Positions 22,901 through 34,090 of a stretch of 64,000 bases of DNA are shown here, piece by piece. The DNA comes from Juglans regia. Taxonomy: Eukaryota; Streptophyta; Magnoliopsida; Fagales; Juglandaceae. The notes beneath the pieces are model-generated. The model saw nothing but the letters and a program-made list of their open reading frames with translations. It did not search any database and was not told the DNA's origin. The DNA is taken from NCBI RefSeq assembly GCF_001411555.2, contig NC_049903.1, positions 27,726,270 through 27,790,269 of the forward strand, written 5' to 3'. The position numbers were made by a program, and so were the translations under genes. How positions within the stretch are numbered: the first letter of the stretch is position 1; every line of letters starts with the position of its first letter.

Positions 22901-23362
22901 AGTTATTCGGACACGAGGAGAAGAGATTTATTATTTGAGGGTGGTGATTGGGTTTATCTTAAGGTTTCTCCAATGAAAGGTGTTAAGCGTTTTGGTAAAA
23001 AGGGGAAACTTAGCCCGAGATATGTTGGTCCTTTTCAAATTCTGGAGAAGGTTGGACCCGTTGCTTATCGTATTGCCTTGCCTGAATATTTTGGAGAGAT
23101 TCATGATGTCTTCCACGTGTCGTCATTAAAGAAGAGCTTTGGGCAGCAAGAACCGCGTTTCGTTGACCCCGGAAGCATTCAACTTCGGCCTGATCTCACG
23201 TATGAAGTTGTTCCAACTCAGATCTTGGATAGAAAGGAACAACAGTTGAGATCTAAGTCGATACCATTAGTTATGGTATCATGGGGAGATCCTTTGGCTC
23301 AGGATTTCTCTTGGGAAAGAGAGGTAGATATGAGAAAATTCTACCCTTACTTGTTTGGGTAG
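19980..23362 (+). CDS. Chromovirus Pol: protease, RT, RNase H, integrase, chromodomain
   Basis: Pol is read in a single frame from 19980. Protease has the aspartic active site [10 protein letters not shown] at about 20015-20045 and the later flap-end motif ILGMDWL. A TGA at 20285-20287 then interrupts the frame, and the open part resumes to 23362. Reverse transcriptase follows with the conserved [26 protein letters not shown] and the catalytic FIDDILVYS; RNase H with [15 protein letters not shown] and [11 protein letters not shown]; integrase with the HHCC-type region ending [11 protein letters not shown] and the DDE core ([20 protein letters not shown], and the E in the [14 protein letters not shown] segment). 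The tail is chromodomain-like. The product copies and integrates the element's cDNA. The stop is the only clear defect seen, so the copy is young or only recently inactive. Confidence 0.92.
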
Positions 23363-23465
23363 TTTGTGTGTTGCTTTCTTTCTCAAGCTTTTGATAAACT
23401 TTGTTTTGTATCTTGGTTTTTGAATCAATGAAGAACTTGGCAATTTCGAGGACGAAATTTCTTTT

Positions 23466-23477
23466 AAGGAGGGGAGG
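23466..23477 (+). promoter_or_regulatory. Polypurine tract
   Basis: AAGGAGGGGAGG, immediately followed by T and the TG of the 3' LTR, is the expected plus-strand primer site. Confidence 0.9.
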
Positions 23478-23478
23478 T

Positions 23479-25711
23479 TGTGAGATCTCCATTTTTATTA
23501 GTTATAGTGTTATTTTATTTGTGTTATTATGTTGTTTATACTCTTGGTATTTTATTATTTGGGTGTGTTATTATTTATTTTGATATGTTGGGTTTTTATT
23601 ATTATTATTTTTATATGTGTTATTTTTATTATTGAGGTTATTTTTGTAGTGAGTTTTTATTTATTTTTGGGCTTGTGTTTATTTTTGGGCTTGTGTTTAT
23701 TTTTGGGCTTATTATTTGTGTTTTAATTCGTTGGGCCGTGTGTGTGTGTGTTGTTAGTTGAAGCCCAGCCGAACAAAACCGGCCCAGCCCGTGGCCCGGC
23801 CCAGCCCGCGTGAACCCAGCCCTCACTAAACCAAACGGCGCCGTTTGGGTCAAGATGAAGCCCTAGCTTCATCTCTTCTCTTCTGCGCCGCCCCCTTCAT
23901 TTCTTCTTCTCCTTCTTCATTTCTTCTTCTTCTTCTTCCTGCGCGCAGCACGCAGCTGCTGCCGAACGGGACCCAGCCGTGAGCCACCTCCACCTTCATC
24001 TCCCTCTCTCGTGTCGATCGGCATGCGCCCCGAAAGCTAGCTGTCAACCCGTGGCAGCACGCGGTTGTTTCTCCATCCGCAAGCTCCTCGGTGGCGATGG
24101 GCATGGCTTCCGTGAGTGCTGCCGTGCCACGCGTCCGCGAGAAGACTCCCTTTTCTCCACGGCATGCTGCCGTTATTTCCTTCCTCCTCCGTGCGACACG
24201 GGTGCCATGCGAACCGCCGCATTTGGCCTATAAATAGGCCACGGCTTCTCATGGTTTGGGGATCCCGAATTGAGTATTTTGTTTGTGGAATTTTGGAGTG
24301 AAATCGAGTAACCTTGTAAGCTTTCCGAGTGCGAGTTGATTTTAAAATTGTGAAATTTTTTGTGTAATCCGAAGCTTGAGGTTGTTTTGGCCGTGTTTGG
24401 TGTTTGTTCTCATTGAGGAAATTTTGTTGGTTGTTTCCGTGAGTGTGTGGGCTGTCGGGCAGTGTTGCCGTGTACCATTGTTGCGCTGCCGCTTGTACAA
24501 TTGTCCATTTCGTCATGTATGTAATTTTCTCTAGTAATATTGTGTAATTTCTCAAGTTTATAAATAAACTGTATTTATTGGCTTTATCAACTGTTGTTTA
24601 ATTGTAAAATTTGTTGGTTTGTTGGAAATATTGTATTTGTTGAAATGTTGGGCTTTAAACGATGTTATGGAAAAATGGGCTTTGGGCCGTTGGAGTTATT
24701 GAGAAATTGTAATTAATTAAATACATATTTTAATGAACTGTTGAAAAGCATATTTATCGTTTTATTAAATTGTGCGGTGATGTCACGAAGTCTGTTGGAT
24801 ATTGATACTGCTGCGTGTGTTTCACGACCCCAAGCCGAGATGGGGCATTATCTCGGTGGAGCTTCTCTGGTCACTCGGGAGCGTAACAGACTGATGTGAC
24901 GTCCCCTGAGTTGTCGCAGGGCGACAACGGGAACGGACGAGACGGTAACGCTCCCGTACCGATTCCATGACCTTTGGCTGGCGAGGTTAGAGGATGATCA
25001 GCTACGTACGCGCTAAGCGCGGAACTGAGCATCACTCGTTACGAAGTCTCATGCACGGACGTTACCCGTGATGTGACGAAGAGAGCCAGGTCATGCGGAT
25101 GGTCCCTAGGGGAGACCGTGGCGCATGCTTAATGACTAATAATTTTGATTGGACCAAAATGTGATTTTTGGTGTAAGTGATTAAAAAGTGTATTTTGGGA
25201 ATAAATATATATATTTGGTATTATTGTGAAATATGTGCCTTTGGGAACGCGTGTTACTTTTATATCTCTTGAATGTTATTTCGGTTAATTATGTACTGAG
25301 ATGTCATAATCTCATGGTGGTGTTTTACCCTACGGTTCCGTTTTATGGTTCCGTAGAATCTAACGCAGAGCCTGAGTATGAACCCGAGGAATCAGCTCCG
25401 CCAGAGGGTTGACTTGCTGTGTTACTGTTCAGTGTTATGGGATTTGTTTCCCCCTATGTTATTTTCTGTATTTATTTTATCTGTCGGATGACTGTTTAAT
25501 CCTTGTAAAGTTATGTTATATGTTTTAAAACAAATTCTGGTACTGAATAAAGAAAGACTTTTTATTTCTCCGCTGCGTATATTATTGTTGTACACTTATT
25601 GCATGTTATACACACTCTGAGCACTGGTCGATGGGGTGCGTGATCCGTGTGATCATCATCCCGGTGTCACGAACTCCACTAAAATAACACATGGGGGTCG
25701 AGGGCGCCACA
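23479..25711 (+). repeat. 3' LTR of the chromovirus
   Basis: This LTR is 2233 bp. It carries an extra copy of a short GGGCTTGTGTTTATTTTT word near 23670-23710 that the 5' LTR has only once, and a replaced block at 23847-23948 that begins right after the AAACGGCGCCGTTT palindrome. Elsewhere differences from the 5' LTR are sparse. TATA box, hairpins and poly(A) signal are conserved. Confidence 0.95.
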
Positions 25712-26925
25712 AATATTGCCTCAAAGACCTGATTGGCTGATTTTAATATTTAGTTAGCTTCTAATAGCTCTGCTTTACGTCTTCTTGGGGGTTGCTCAAG
25801 TTGTATGGGCATTGATCTTGGGAGTATGCTCTTCCCAGGTTTAAGATTCGAATTTTGGGTGCAAACAATTACTAGGGACTACTTTCCTTCAGTGAAAATC
25901 TGATGATTTATTTGATCTGTTTGATGTGGGTGTGTTATGTGGGTCTAGGTTTAACCGGGTAAAAGGTATTACATTTGCACGGTCTCTGGGACTCGCAAAA
26001 AAGAAAAAATAGCTTTGCTTTATAGGGTTAATGACCTTAAAATTCCTATCTGACCCTTTCCTAGGTCACTTAACTGCTTTGTTCTGCTTTTAAATTCCTA
26101 AAATCCTTTTCTTTTGCTGAACAAAAAAAATCATGGTGTCCGGGTATGACAATACAAATTTTTTATTTTTATTTTTCAGCAAAGTCTATACCCCATGTTC
26201 TGTGTTCATTCGTTCATAGGGCTTTAGGATTAATTCTTTATTTGATGTGTCTTCGGTTAGGCTAATTCTGATCTTATGGCCTGCTGAACAGTATTTTTTG
26301 TACACAGCATGGAAGTCGCAAACAAATTGGTTTCTTAGAAGTTGTGTAGATATCCGAAACCTATGGGCATTTCAAGTTTTGATTTCTGGATCAATTGAGT
26401 TGCAATATTATAACAGTATATGATAAGTTTAATTTTATTCCATTGTTGATTCTGGTCATCATAGTTTCTAGTTATGGTTTTCAGATGAATTCGGGTGATA
26501 TATGATATCTGCATGTTTTGCTACATGGTTATATCGCCCATATGTGGAGAGTTTTGTGGACTGACGTACTTGTCACATTTTTACTTAATATACTTTTGGT
26601 TTATTAAGATTGACCCAATGTATGTTGCCATTGTATGCTTTCACTTTATTGTTGATTATTTAACTCTGTAGTAGTCTGACGTCATAGGTTCTGTTAAACT
26701 GGTCTTTTAGTCAGGAAGTTGGTGCCCCTTGAATAATCTAAGTAAACAGTGATGTAGACCGTACCCCTTTTATACTGCAAAAAAGTGTTTTTCATTTTCC
26801 CCGTAGGTTTTTTTAACTCTACAAAGAAAAAAAAAATCCCAGTATCATCGTTAATGACTTCTAATTAGTTGACACTTTCAAGTAAGCAGAAAAACAAATT
26901 CCGGCTTCTGTTATAGAAAGGTTCT

Positions 26926-26950
26926 CTCCCTCCCTCCCTCCCTCCCTCCC
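26926..26950. repeat. (CCCT)n microsatellite
   Basis: About six tandem CTCC units, in a non-coding region. Confidence 0.85.
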
Positions 26951-28138
26951 AAGCCAACCCACTCCCCATTGACAACATCAAGCAACGACCATAAGTCGTC
27001 ATGTCATCCCATGATGTGTTCCCTCCATCGATGTTATTGCTGGGACTTCATGCCACCCTTACCAGTGGTGCTTCCTCCATTGCATGTTGCATTTCACTGA
27101 AGTGCAATCTCATTCATTTCCTTGTTATTCTTATTATTTATGTTTTTATGTTATTCATTTCCTTCTTATTATTCTTTTTCCTTGTTTTTTTTCTCATCCC
27201 TAGATTCAGATCCTTCCATTTGTCTCTCCTCTACCTACCTTATTCAGCATAACTCCAAACACCACTTCACATTTAGATATTAGTTCAATGAAGAAAAATT
27301 TCCAAGAATTATGTTTTTTGTTTGCACTCTAGAAATCAAACAAGCACTTAGTCTAGGGGCTTATACTTGTTAACATTTGTTCACCTTTAAAAAAGAAAAA
27401 ACATTTTTTTTTAGAGCTTATTGAGCATATTATGAGGTTCCATGGTATTTATTTGTGGATTACATTTATATTTTCTGTGACACTATTAGGGAAAATGCCA
27501 TGTTGAAGATGCCGGATAATTTAAGATCAAGAGATAAATAGAGTATATTGGTTTTAGTTCTTACCATTTGGCAGTTCTGCTTTTGCAAAGGTTGCATCTT
27601 TGATCCCTAAAAATTGTTGTGCATGGTTTACCATATGTAGCGGCCAGCCGTTGAATTGGGTTACCCTTGACAATGAGATGACACGGAGGATGAGGTATTC
27701 TAAGGAGTTGTGCCACCTATTGCACCTCGAAGAAGTAATTTGATTATATCATATGATGATTATATGGCCCTGCAAGCTTTTTAGCCCTAAATTTGGACTG
27801 CCATGCCATATATTTCATAAAATGAGAGTGAAATAGTGTTGTACATGTGGTATTGCGGAAAGTAAGTGAGATTGTGATAAAAAGAAGACCTTGAAGGAGA
27901 AATTCCAAAATAAGTTATTAGGATAAGAGGGGATAGTGAAGGGAGTTGAATGAACATTCGAAAGCAAGTATTGGTGTTGACATATACTGTGTAATGTGGG
28001 GCTGTTCTCGGTAGACTATGACTGCAGGGGAAATATTTGTAAATGCATCTGAAATGAGGTGAAACTGAGGAGAAATTGAAATGCAAAAATGTGCAACAAT
28101 TAGTTGATTATTTAGTTCTCGTCATTAGCGCTTAAGGT

Positions 28139-28375
28139 GGGGTTTGGATAGTAAGATGAGATGAGAGTTGAAAGTTGAAAGTTGGAACTTCGGTTTTAGA
28201 TGAAAGTTGAATAAAATATTGTTAGAATATATTTTTTTAATATTATTATTGTTTTAAGATTTGAAAAAGTTTAATTGTTTATTGTATTTTATATGAAAAT
28301 TTGTAAAAATTGTAATGATGAAATGAGATGATATGAGATGTGTTGAGATGATTTTGGATATGATTTTGGTATCCA
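28139..28375. mobile_element. MITE, GATGAGATGAGA family, diverged
   Basis: It starts GGGGTTTGGATAGTAAGATG and has the family interior in the opposite orientation (GTTGAATAAAATATTGTTAG, then TATTATTATTGTTTTAAG). The right end is blurred by duplicated GAGATGATTTTGGAT words, so the boundary is approximate. Confidence 0.6.
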
Positions 28376-29025
28376 AAATGAGCTGATCATTCAATTTTAG
28401 GGAAGAATATCAATATCAGAAGTTTTATTCGGTGCTGCGTCAGTCAATACCTCAGGTTGATTTGAAGCCTTTCACATGGCTAAACTCGTGAGGTTGAAAT
28501 TTGAATTGAAGCCTACAACCTCCTTAAGCAAAATCTTCCTTTTGACTAGTTGAAATAATTCTCAATGAACTTGATATTGAGAAAAAAAAGAGCCATTTGG
28601 ATTAACGTATCTTTAGCTTTTATTCTGGCGCAGTATCAGCTTTTGCAGTTGGTGTAACTGCACAACATTGCCTGCAAGGGTAGAGAAATGACTGGAATAG
28701 TTGCTGGCCAAACCAAGAGCTTTCTGCAGTGTGCTTCTTATTTCCCCAGTTTCTCACTTTGTAATTTGGTTTATCAGAGATGTTCATGCTTCGTATCTTG
28801 TCACCTGATCTGCTGCTGTTGCGATGGGTTGCTGCTGGTAACAAGCCTTGGGCCGACTGAGCTGTCACATGATTCACATCAGATTCATCGTGACCATTGG
28901 AAAGCAACGGATCAGCTGGGAAATATTTGATTGAATCAGTAACAGCCAAGTCTTGTCTAGTGCGCCAAAATTCAAATTTCTGGGTCTTTTTTATTCGGTT
29001 GGCACTGATGGTATGAGGTGATTTA

Positions 29026-29195
29026 GGGTGTGTTTGGATGTTGAAGTGAGTTGAATTGAGTTGATAAAATATTGTTAGAATATTATTTTTTAATATTATT
29101 ATTATTTTGAGATTTGAAAAAGTTAAATTATTTATTATATTTTGTATTGAAATTTAAAAAAGTTGTAATGATGAATTGAGATGAGTTTGTTAATC
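29026..29195. mobile_element. MITE, same family, right end eroded
   Basis: The left end GGGTGTGTTTGGATGTTGAA and interior (GATAAAATATTGTTAGAAT, then GATTTGAAAAAGTTAAATT) match the 28139 and 50598 elements. The right end keeps GATGAATTGAGATGAG and lacks the terminal ATCCAAAC word. Confidence 0.65.
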
Positions 29196-30072
29196 TTGGA
29201 CACATACGAGGCCAGCAAAGGAGAGTGAGTCAGCCGAATTGTTGTCTGCTGCGGCATCCACAGAAATCTTGTTTTGCGGGTGAGTTGCCATTGATTCTGC
29301 GACACACTTGGTTTGCTAGAGTCAGCGCATCTATAGCACTGGATGATGGGAAATTTGACATTCAAATTGCCTTGTCCTAGTCATTACAAGCATCTAGAAT
29401 TTCGTTCATCTTTTTGGCGGACATACCAAAGAATGGTGGCGTAGTTTTATGTTGAGCCTGTTACTTATTATTCTCAAAATAGCTTAGTATGTTTTAAATT
29501 CGTACTACCTAAGATTGCTCAAGTTTCTGATGCGTACAAGGGAATAGTAGAAATAGATTGATCTTAGTGGAGGTTTGGTGTTGTTTTCTCTTATTTGGTC
29601 ATCACTTCGTCCGTAATGTTCCATCCATAATAATGTCTTTGGTAAACTAGAACGTTGTACGGGTGGAAATTTCCAGTAAGTGTTTTTTGTATGAGTAATG
29701 CTAGGTATAAGTTTTAAATAGACAAATTTTGTGTTAAGTCTTTTATAAGAAGTGGATTTCTTAATAAAGAATAGTTTTTTTTTTTTTTTATAATTTTTTA
29801 AGATGGAATTTACTTTTTTACAAAGGCTTGTTCTAGATTTATCTATTTAGAATTCGATGTATAAAAATAGAGTAATATTACATACAGTCGTGGAATGCGT
29901 AAATGTTGTGCAGTTGCTTTGAAAAATAGTGGAGTCTATTATTAAAAAATTAAATTTTTTTTATGTGGATTTTATATTTATTCATTTTTTTCAAAATGAC
30001 TGTACGGCGCTTGCACACTCACGATTGTAAGTACCATTTCTCATAAAAATATGAGAGTGAAAATGACATGTA

Positions 30073-30286
30073 GGGCAGGTTTGGGGCACAAGACAAAATA
30101 TAAAATTCTCATCTCATTTCATCATTACACATTTTTCAAATTCTCATACAAAATATAATAAACAATTCAATTTTTTCAAATCTCAATACACCTTTTTAAA
30201 ATTTTAAAATAATAATAATATTAAAATATAATATTTTAAATTTTAAAATAAAACACAAAATTTTCATTCCATCTCTAAACCTGCCC
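30073..30286. mobile_element. MITE with clean ends and 3 bp target duplication
   Basis: The ends are GGGCAGGTTTGG and CTAAACCTGCCC (12 bp inverted repeat with one mismatch), flanked on both sides by GTA (30070-30072, 30287-30289). The 3 bp duplication suggests a PIF/Harbinger-type mobiliser. The interior carries the family core. Non-coding. Confidence 0.8.
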
Positions 30287-31807
30287 GTAGTCTGCCCGTA
30301 GTTATCTTTTATTATTGTCAATGGATTACTATCGTATTTACACGAGAGATCAGCTGGGCTTTGGTCTGCATGATCTAATTGCTGGAACGGCCCCACAATC
30401 TGGACTAGCACAGCTCAATCCCCAATGCTCAAAGGCTTTTTATCATTTGGGCTAACAATTTCCTACTTAGTTGGGATATCTTTGATGTTTACTGCTTAAA
30501 CTCTTTCATATTTTTATCAGTCGTGGTAGAGGATGGGTTCCGATAAGATTAAACATTTAAAAAGAAATTTATAATATTATTAAAAAATCGGTAGAAATGC
30601 TCAGGATCCAAAATGAGGACCCCAAGCATTTCTCTATTTTTATTGGTTTTGGGTAGCGAGGACAAGTCCCTTTCCACTTTCCAGAGACTAGAAGGCTCGC
30701 CGGAAAAGAAAAACAGAGATGCTAATAGGCAACATCAAGATTTATTCCTCCCCATACGGACGCAGAAGCAGGTATTATCCCAAATTATGTCCTGTTAAAG
30801 ATTCACAAAGTTCATTTGTACGTCGAACAGTGCATATAGCCATATGGTATTTTGAAAGATCAAATAGCTCAAAACACCTACATTTCAACTACATTATCGA
30901 TGATGACAATATATATTACACATGCACGTGTCAATAAAAGAATAATGCGGTTTTTTTTGTTTGTTTTTTTAAAGCCTCGAGCATCATTGATTCTTGGTGA
31001 TACGAGCATCATCTAAATTCAACTAATGAAGACACTTTTGTCTTCAAAATGGCGACAAAAAGGCAATCAGTGTTCAGAAAAGGCCACGGGTGAGACCTAC
31101 CTTTTTTTGTTTGTTTTTATTTTTACTTTGCTTTATTACATTTATATATAATTTACCTTGAAAATCCTTAAGAATACTCGTAGTCCCACCAAAAGCCTAA
31201 TCCTTCCGAGGAATCACTCTGGACAAAGACGATCCCACTTTTGTCAAGCAGCTCAAAATACCACTGTAAATCACCACCGTTTATGAGTATGGCAGTATAG
31301 CACAAAGGATTGCATTCCAATGAGCGTTATTAAAGCAAAGGTGGGCCCCCAACTTGTCACATCCAAAGCACATTTCTTACATCGGGCCCCTCGTTTACTA
31401 TGAGAAAAATACTCTTTTACCCATTTAATTTATCCATCTTATATATTTTTAATTTTTTTTATTTAATAATTAAGAAAGTTTTTATTAATGTATTGTTTTT
31501 TTTATTATTTTAAAATAAGAAAATATGATTAAAAAAATAAGAATAGCACCGCTCTTAGGACCAAGTATTGCCTAATTACAAAGGGTACACTTGTCAAGAA
31601 ACCCCCGATCTACTCCCATTCCGATCTTGAAGAGATATTATTTTGCGGGTCCCACGTTGCCTAGTCTTCATCCTTATCTAACCCCATCTCTATTTTCCCA
31701 CTTGTTTATTTTCTACATTTCCAGTGACAAACCAAAACTTAAGGACACTTGGAGGTGGTAAAACGCCCATCTGGAGATGGATATTAATTATTAAGTAGAA
31801 ACTCTTC

Positions 31808-31817
31808 TATATATATA
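31808..31817 (+). promoter_or_regulatory. TATA box of DRM1
   Basis: TATATATATA lies 54-63 bp before ATG 31871, which leaves a leader of about 30 nt. It is the best candidate in the upstream region. Confidence 0.55.
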
Positions 31818-31870
31818 CATGCATCATCAAAGAGGTTGACCCATTAGAGAAATAGATACAGAAAGCAAAG

Positions 31871-32732
31871 ATGGTTCTGCTGGAGAAGCTTTGGGACGAC
31901 GTTGTGGCAGGACCTCAGCCTGAGCGTGGCCTTGGCAGGCTCAGGAAAATCACCACCAAGCCCTTGAACATAAAAGGTACGCACGTGTGGTGAACGCAGT
32001 ACTTTCATATATGTATTTTTATCTTTTGTTAGGATCATTGAAGTTGTGTGCGTGCATGCATCATTGCATGTTTATATATATATATATATATAATACTTGT
32101 GATGGATGGTCTTTAATTGCTTGGTGTTAATTTAGAAATTGAAGGAGAGGGGAGCAAGTTCCAGAGGTCGGCGTCGATACCGGCCAGCCCTGCGACACCA
32201 GTGACACCGGCAACGCCTTCGTCGACAACACCAGTTGCGGCGCGTAAGGACAACGTTTGGAGGAGCGTGTTCCACCCTGGTAGCAACCTTGCAACGAAGA
32301 GAATCGGTGGAGACATGTTCGACAAGCCACAGCCTAACTCTCCCACTGTCTATGACTGGTACGTACATATATATTAATTCAAGCATTTGCATGCAAGTTT
32401 ACTCGGCAGAGCGTGATACCCACGCTCCTCCGGTGAGATTCTTTGGAATTTGGAAACAAAATATATAAACTCTAATTCATGGCAAGATCGGATCACAAGC
32501 TGCATCACACACCGATTATTTGACTACTTTTTGTGCAAATCTTTTGTTTTGCATGCTCCTCTTGTACAATCACGTTCTGAGATTTTCCTTTTTCGCCAGA
32601 TTTTTTATACAAGAGTCGTTATCTATTTGTTTTTTTTTTTTTATTATTATTGTTAATGGATGGCTTGAATCTGACTGGTAAAGATGTGATGACAGGCTTT
32701 ACAGTGGAGAGACCCGGAGCAAGCATCGCTGA
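31871..32732 (+). CDS. DRM1: Dormancy-associated / auxin-repressed protein (DRM1/ARP family)
   Basis: Exons 31871-31976, 32136-32358 and 32696-32732 join to a 121-residue protein. The ends are the family's hallmark: [16 protein letters not shown] and [10 protein letters not shown] at the N-terminus; [20 protein letters not shown] and [11 protein letters not shown] at the C-terminus. Between them is a Ser/Pro/Thr-rich spacer with [11 protein letters not shown] repeats. The family is small, soluble and largely disordered, with transcripts raised in dormant buds and non-growing tissue and lowered by auxin; its molecular function is unknown. All introns are GT-AG and the phases fit. A (TA)n microsatellite sits in intron 1 (about 32073-32092). 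The gene is intact. Confidence 0.95.
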
Positions 32733-34090
32733 GGTGTGTGGGGTTACCCAGGCTAGGGTTGTATGTATATAGCGTTTTATCTTTAGTTTACTGCAGGCAG
32801 TCTCGTTTCTATTGTATTTTGGTTACGTGCCCTCAACTAGGCTTGCTTTCTGAGTTGACTAGTGCGGGGGTTGTGCGAGTAATGCTAGGGTCTCCAACGG
32901 TGTGTTACCGTTTGTATGTTGATCTTGGTAACTCAGATCCATCTGCTCTGTAACGATGGTGATAGGCTACTTTTATTATTATTAATAATAATACAATAAA
33001 ATATGTTGATTTTGAATTGTTTGTATTTTCTTGCTTTTAATTTACTTGGGAGATTTCTTCAATCCAGACAATGAGTTGAGAATATAATAGTTAATTAAAT
33101 CTGGTACAGGCGTTTGAGAAAAAAAAAAAATCTAGTACAGGTTGATTATACAATGGGATTAGTTTTAAGGATAAGGACTACATTACCACTGCAATTTTAT
33201 AAGAAAAATTGGACCCACATGCAAACACCGGATAAGGAGGCGGCCAGAAGAAAGAGGGACCATCTGGCATCTTGCTGAAGCCAGGCAGTTGGCCCATTCC
33301 TTGTCGATGTTGATCCCAAAATAAACGAAGACTTTTGCTGGCCTTGTGTGCGTGTATTTTACTAAATCGAACGTATATATCTGCTCTTATGCGCAACATC
33401 AACGTCAATAAAAGAAGAGGAACGGATAATAATGGATTAGAAAATAAAAATACGATGTCTACTTAGAACTACTCATATCTTATCTTGTGGAGAAATCTTG
33501 GAGATTCCGCAAACGTAATATATGTTTTTTATTTGGTTAATTCGTGTAATGGAATATGCATGGCTCTTAAAAATTTGTTTATACCTGAAAACAGCCCACA
33601 GCTAGTACCAAAACTACCATTTGAGCCGACTACTTGTATATTCTGACATGACCTCTCTCTCTCTCTCTCTCTTCTCTTCTCTCTCTCTCAACTTCTAATG
33701 GAATTTGTTGAACGAATGAATAAGGAAATGTGTAAAAACTGGGATGTGAATCATCATTGTACACAATTCATGAGAGTAAAAGAGTAGTCAGTTGTAAACA
33801 CGTTTTCATGCAAGTCATGAGCCACGTTAACATATGAACTAATTGGGTGCGTGTGTTGTCGGTGGTTCCAAGCCACAGATTGCTTCAAAGCAAAATTTGA
33901 CTGATCTGCGGACGTACATGAAACAATATCGAACCTTGATAAGTAGTAATAAGCTGGATGGAGACAAGTCGTTGTCCACTTTATGCATCTCTCGACTTCT
34001 TCAAACTCTATTATCTGAGATCTCCATTGATTGGGAGTATAATTATGTACCATAACTTTGGTAACCGAAGAGGATGAGAGAGCTTGTTCT
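32733..34090. other. DRM1 3' UTR and intergenic
   Basis: The DRM1 3' UTR probably runs to about 33000, where AATAATAATACAATAAAAT could serve as poly(A) signal. The rest is unremarkable except for a (CT)n microsatellite at 33653-33690. The 3' UTR of the converging RING1 gene takes up the right end. Confidence 0.5.

Larger units (their letters stand above)
16489..25711 (+). mobile_element. Ty3/gypsy LTR retrotransposon, chromovirus (Tekay-like)
   Basis: The 9223 bp element has all structural parts in order: 5' LTR 16489-18697, PBS 18700-18711, gag from 18835, protease, reverse transcriptase, RNase H, integrase and a chromodomain-like tail to 23362, polypurine tract 23466-23477, 3' LTR 23479-25711. 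Both LTRs begin TGTGAGATCT and end GCGCCACA. The pol order (RT-RH before integrase) places it in Ty3/gypsy; the integrase tail ([14 protein letters not shown], then [16 protein letters not shown]) is the chromodomain variant of Tekay/Del elements. Only one stop interrupts the pol frame (20285-20287). The 5 bp flanks differ (ATGGC left, AATAT right), so there is no target-site duplication, and the LTRs differ in one sharp block. The element is therefore probably chimeric or a site of rearrangement. Confidence 0.95.
25712..31870. other. Gene-poor stretch with MITEs; no gene recognised
   Basis: Six kilobases with no exon I can assign to a family. There is a CCCT-type microsatellite (26926-26950) and several MITEs (near 28139-28375, 29026-29195, 30073-30286). 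Some exon-sized open stretches occur (for example 28400-28460, 28620-28680 and 29200-29290), but they match nothing known to me. They could belong to a gene whose other exons I cannot see, or be chance. The last 300 bp serve as promoter of DRM1. Confidence 0.45.

Noticed and set aside
27787..28086. Minus-strand frame of 99 codons
   Set aside because: Low-complexity composition, no family, borders a MITE.
28620..28949. Minus-strand frame of 109 codons
   Set aside because: No recognisable family, no splice context that I trust, and an opposite-strand frame of similar length; kept only as part of the unannotated region.
31613..31800. Search for auxin response or dormancy motifs upstream of DRM1
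   Set aside because: No clear TGTCTC or similar paired elements beyond what chance would give; not reported as a site.
33653..33690. Repeat array considered as CRISPR-like
   Set aside because: It is a CT microsatellite without spacers; plant nuclear DNA carries no CRISPR arrays.
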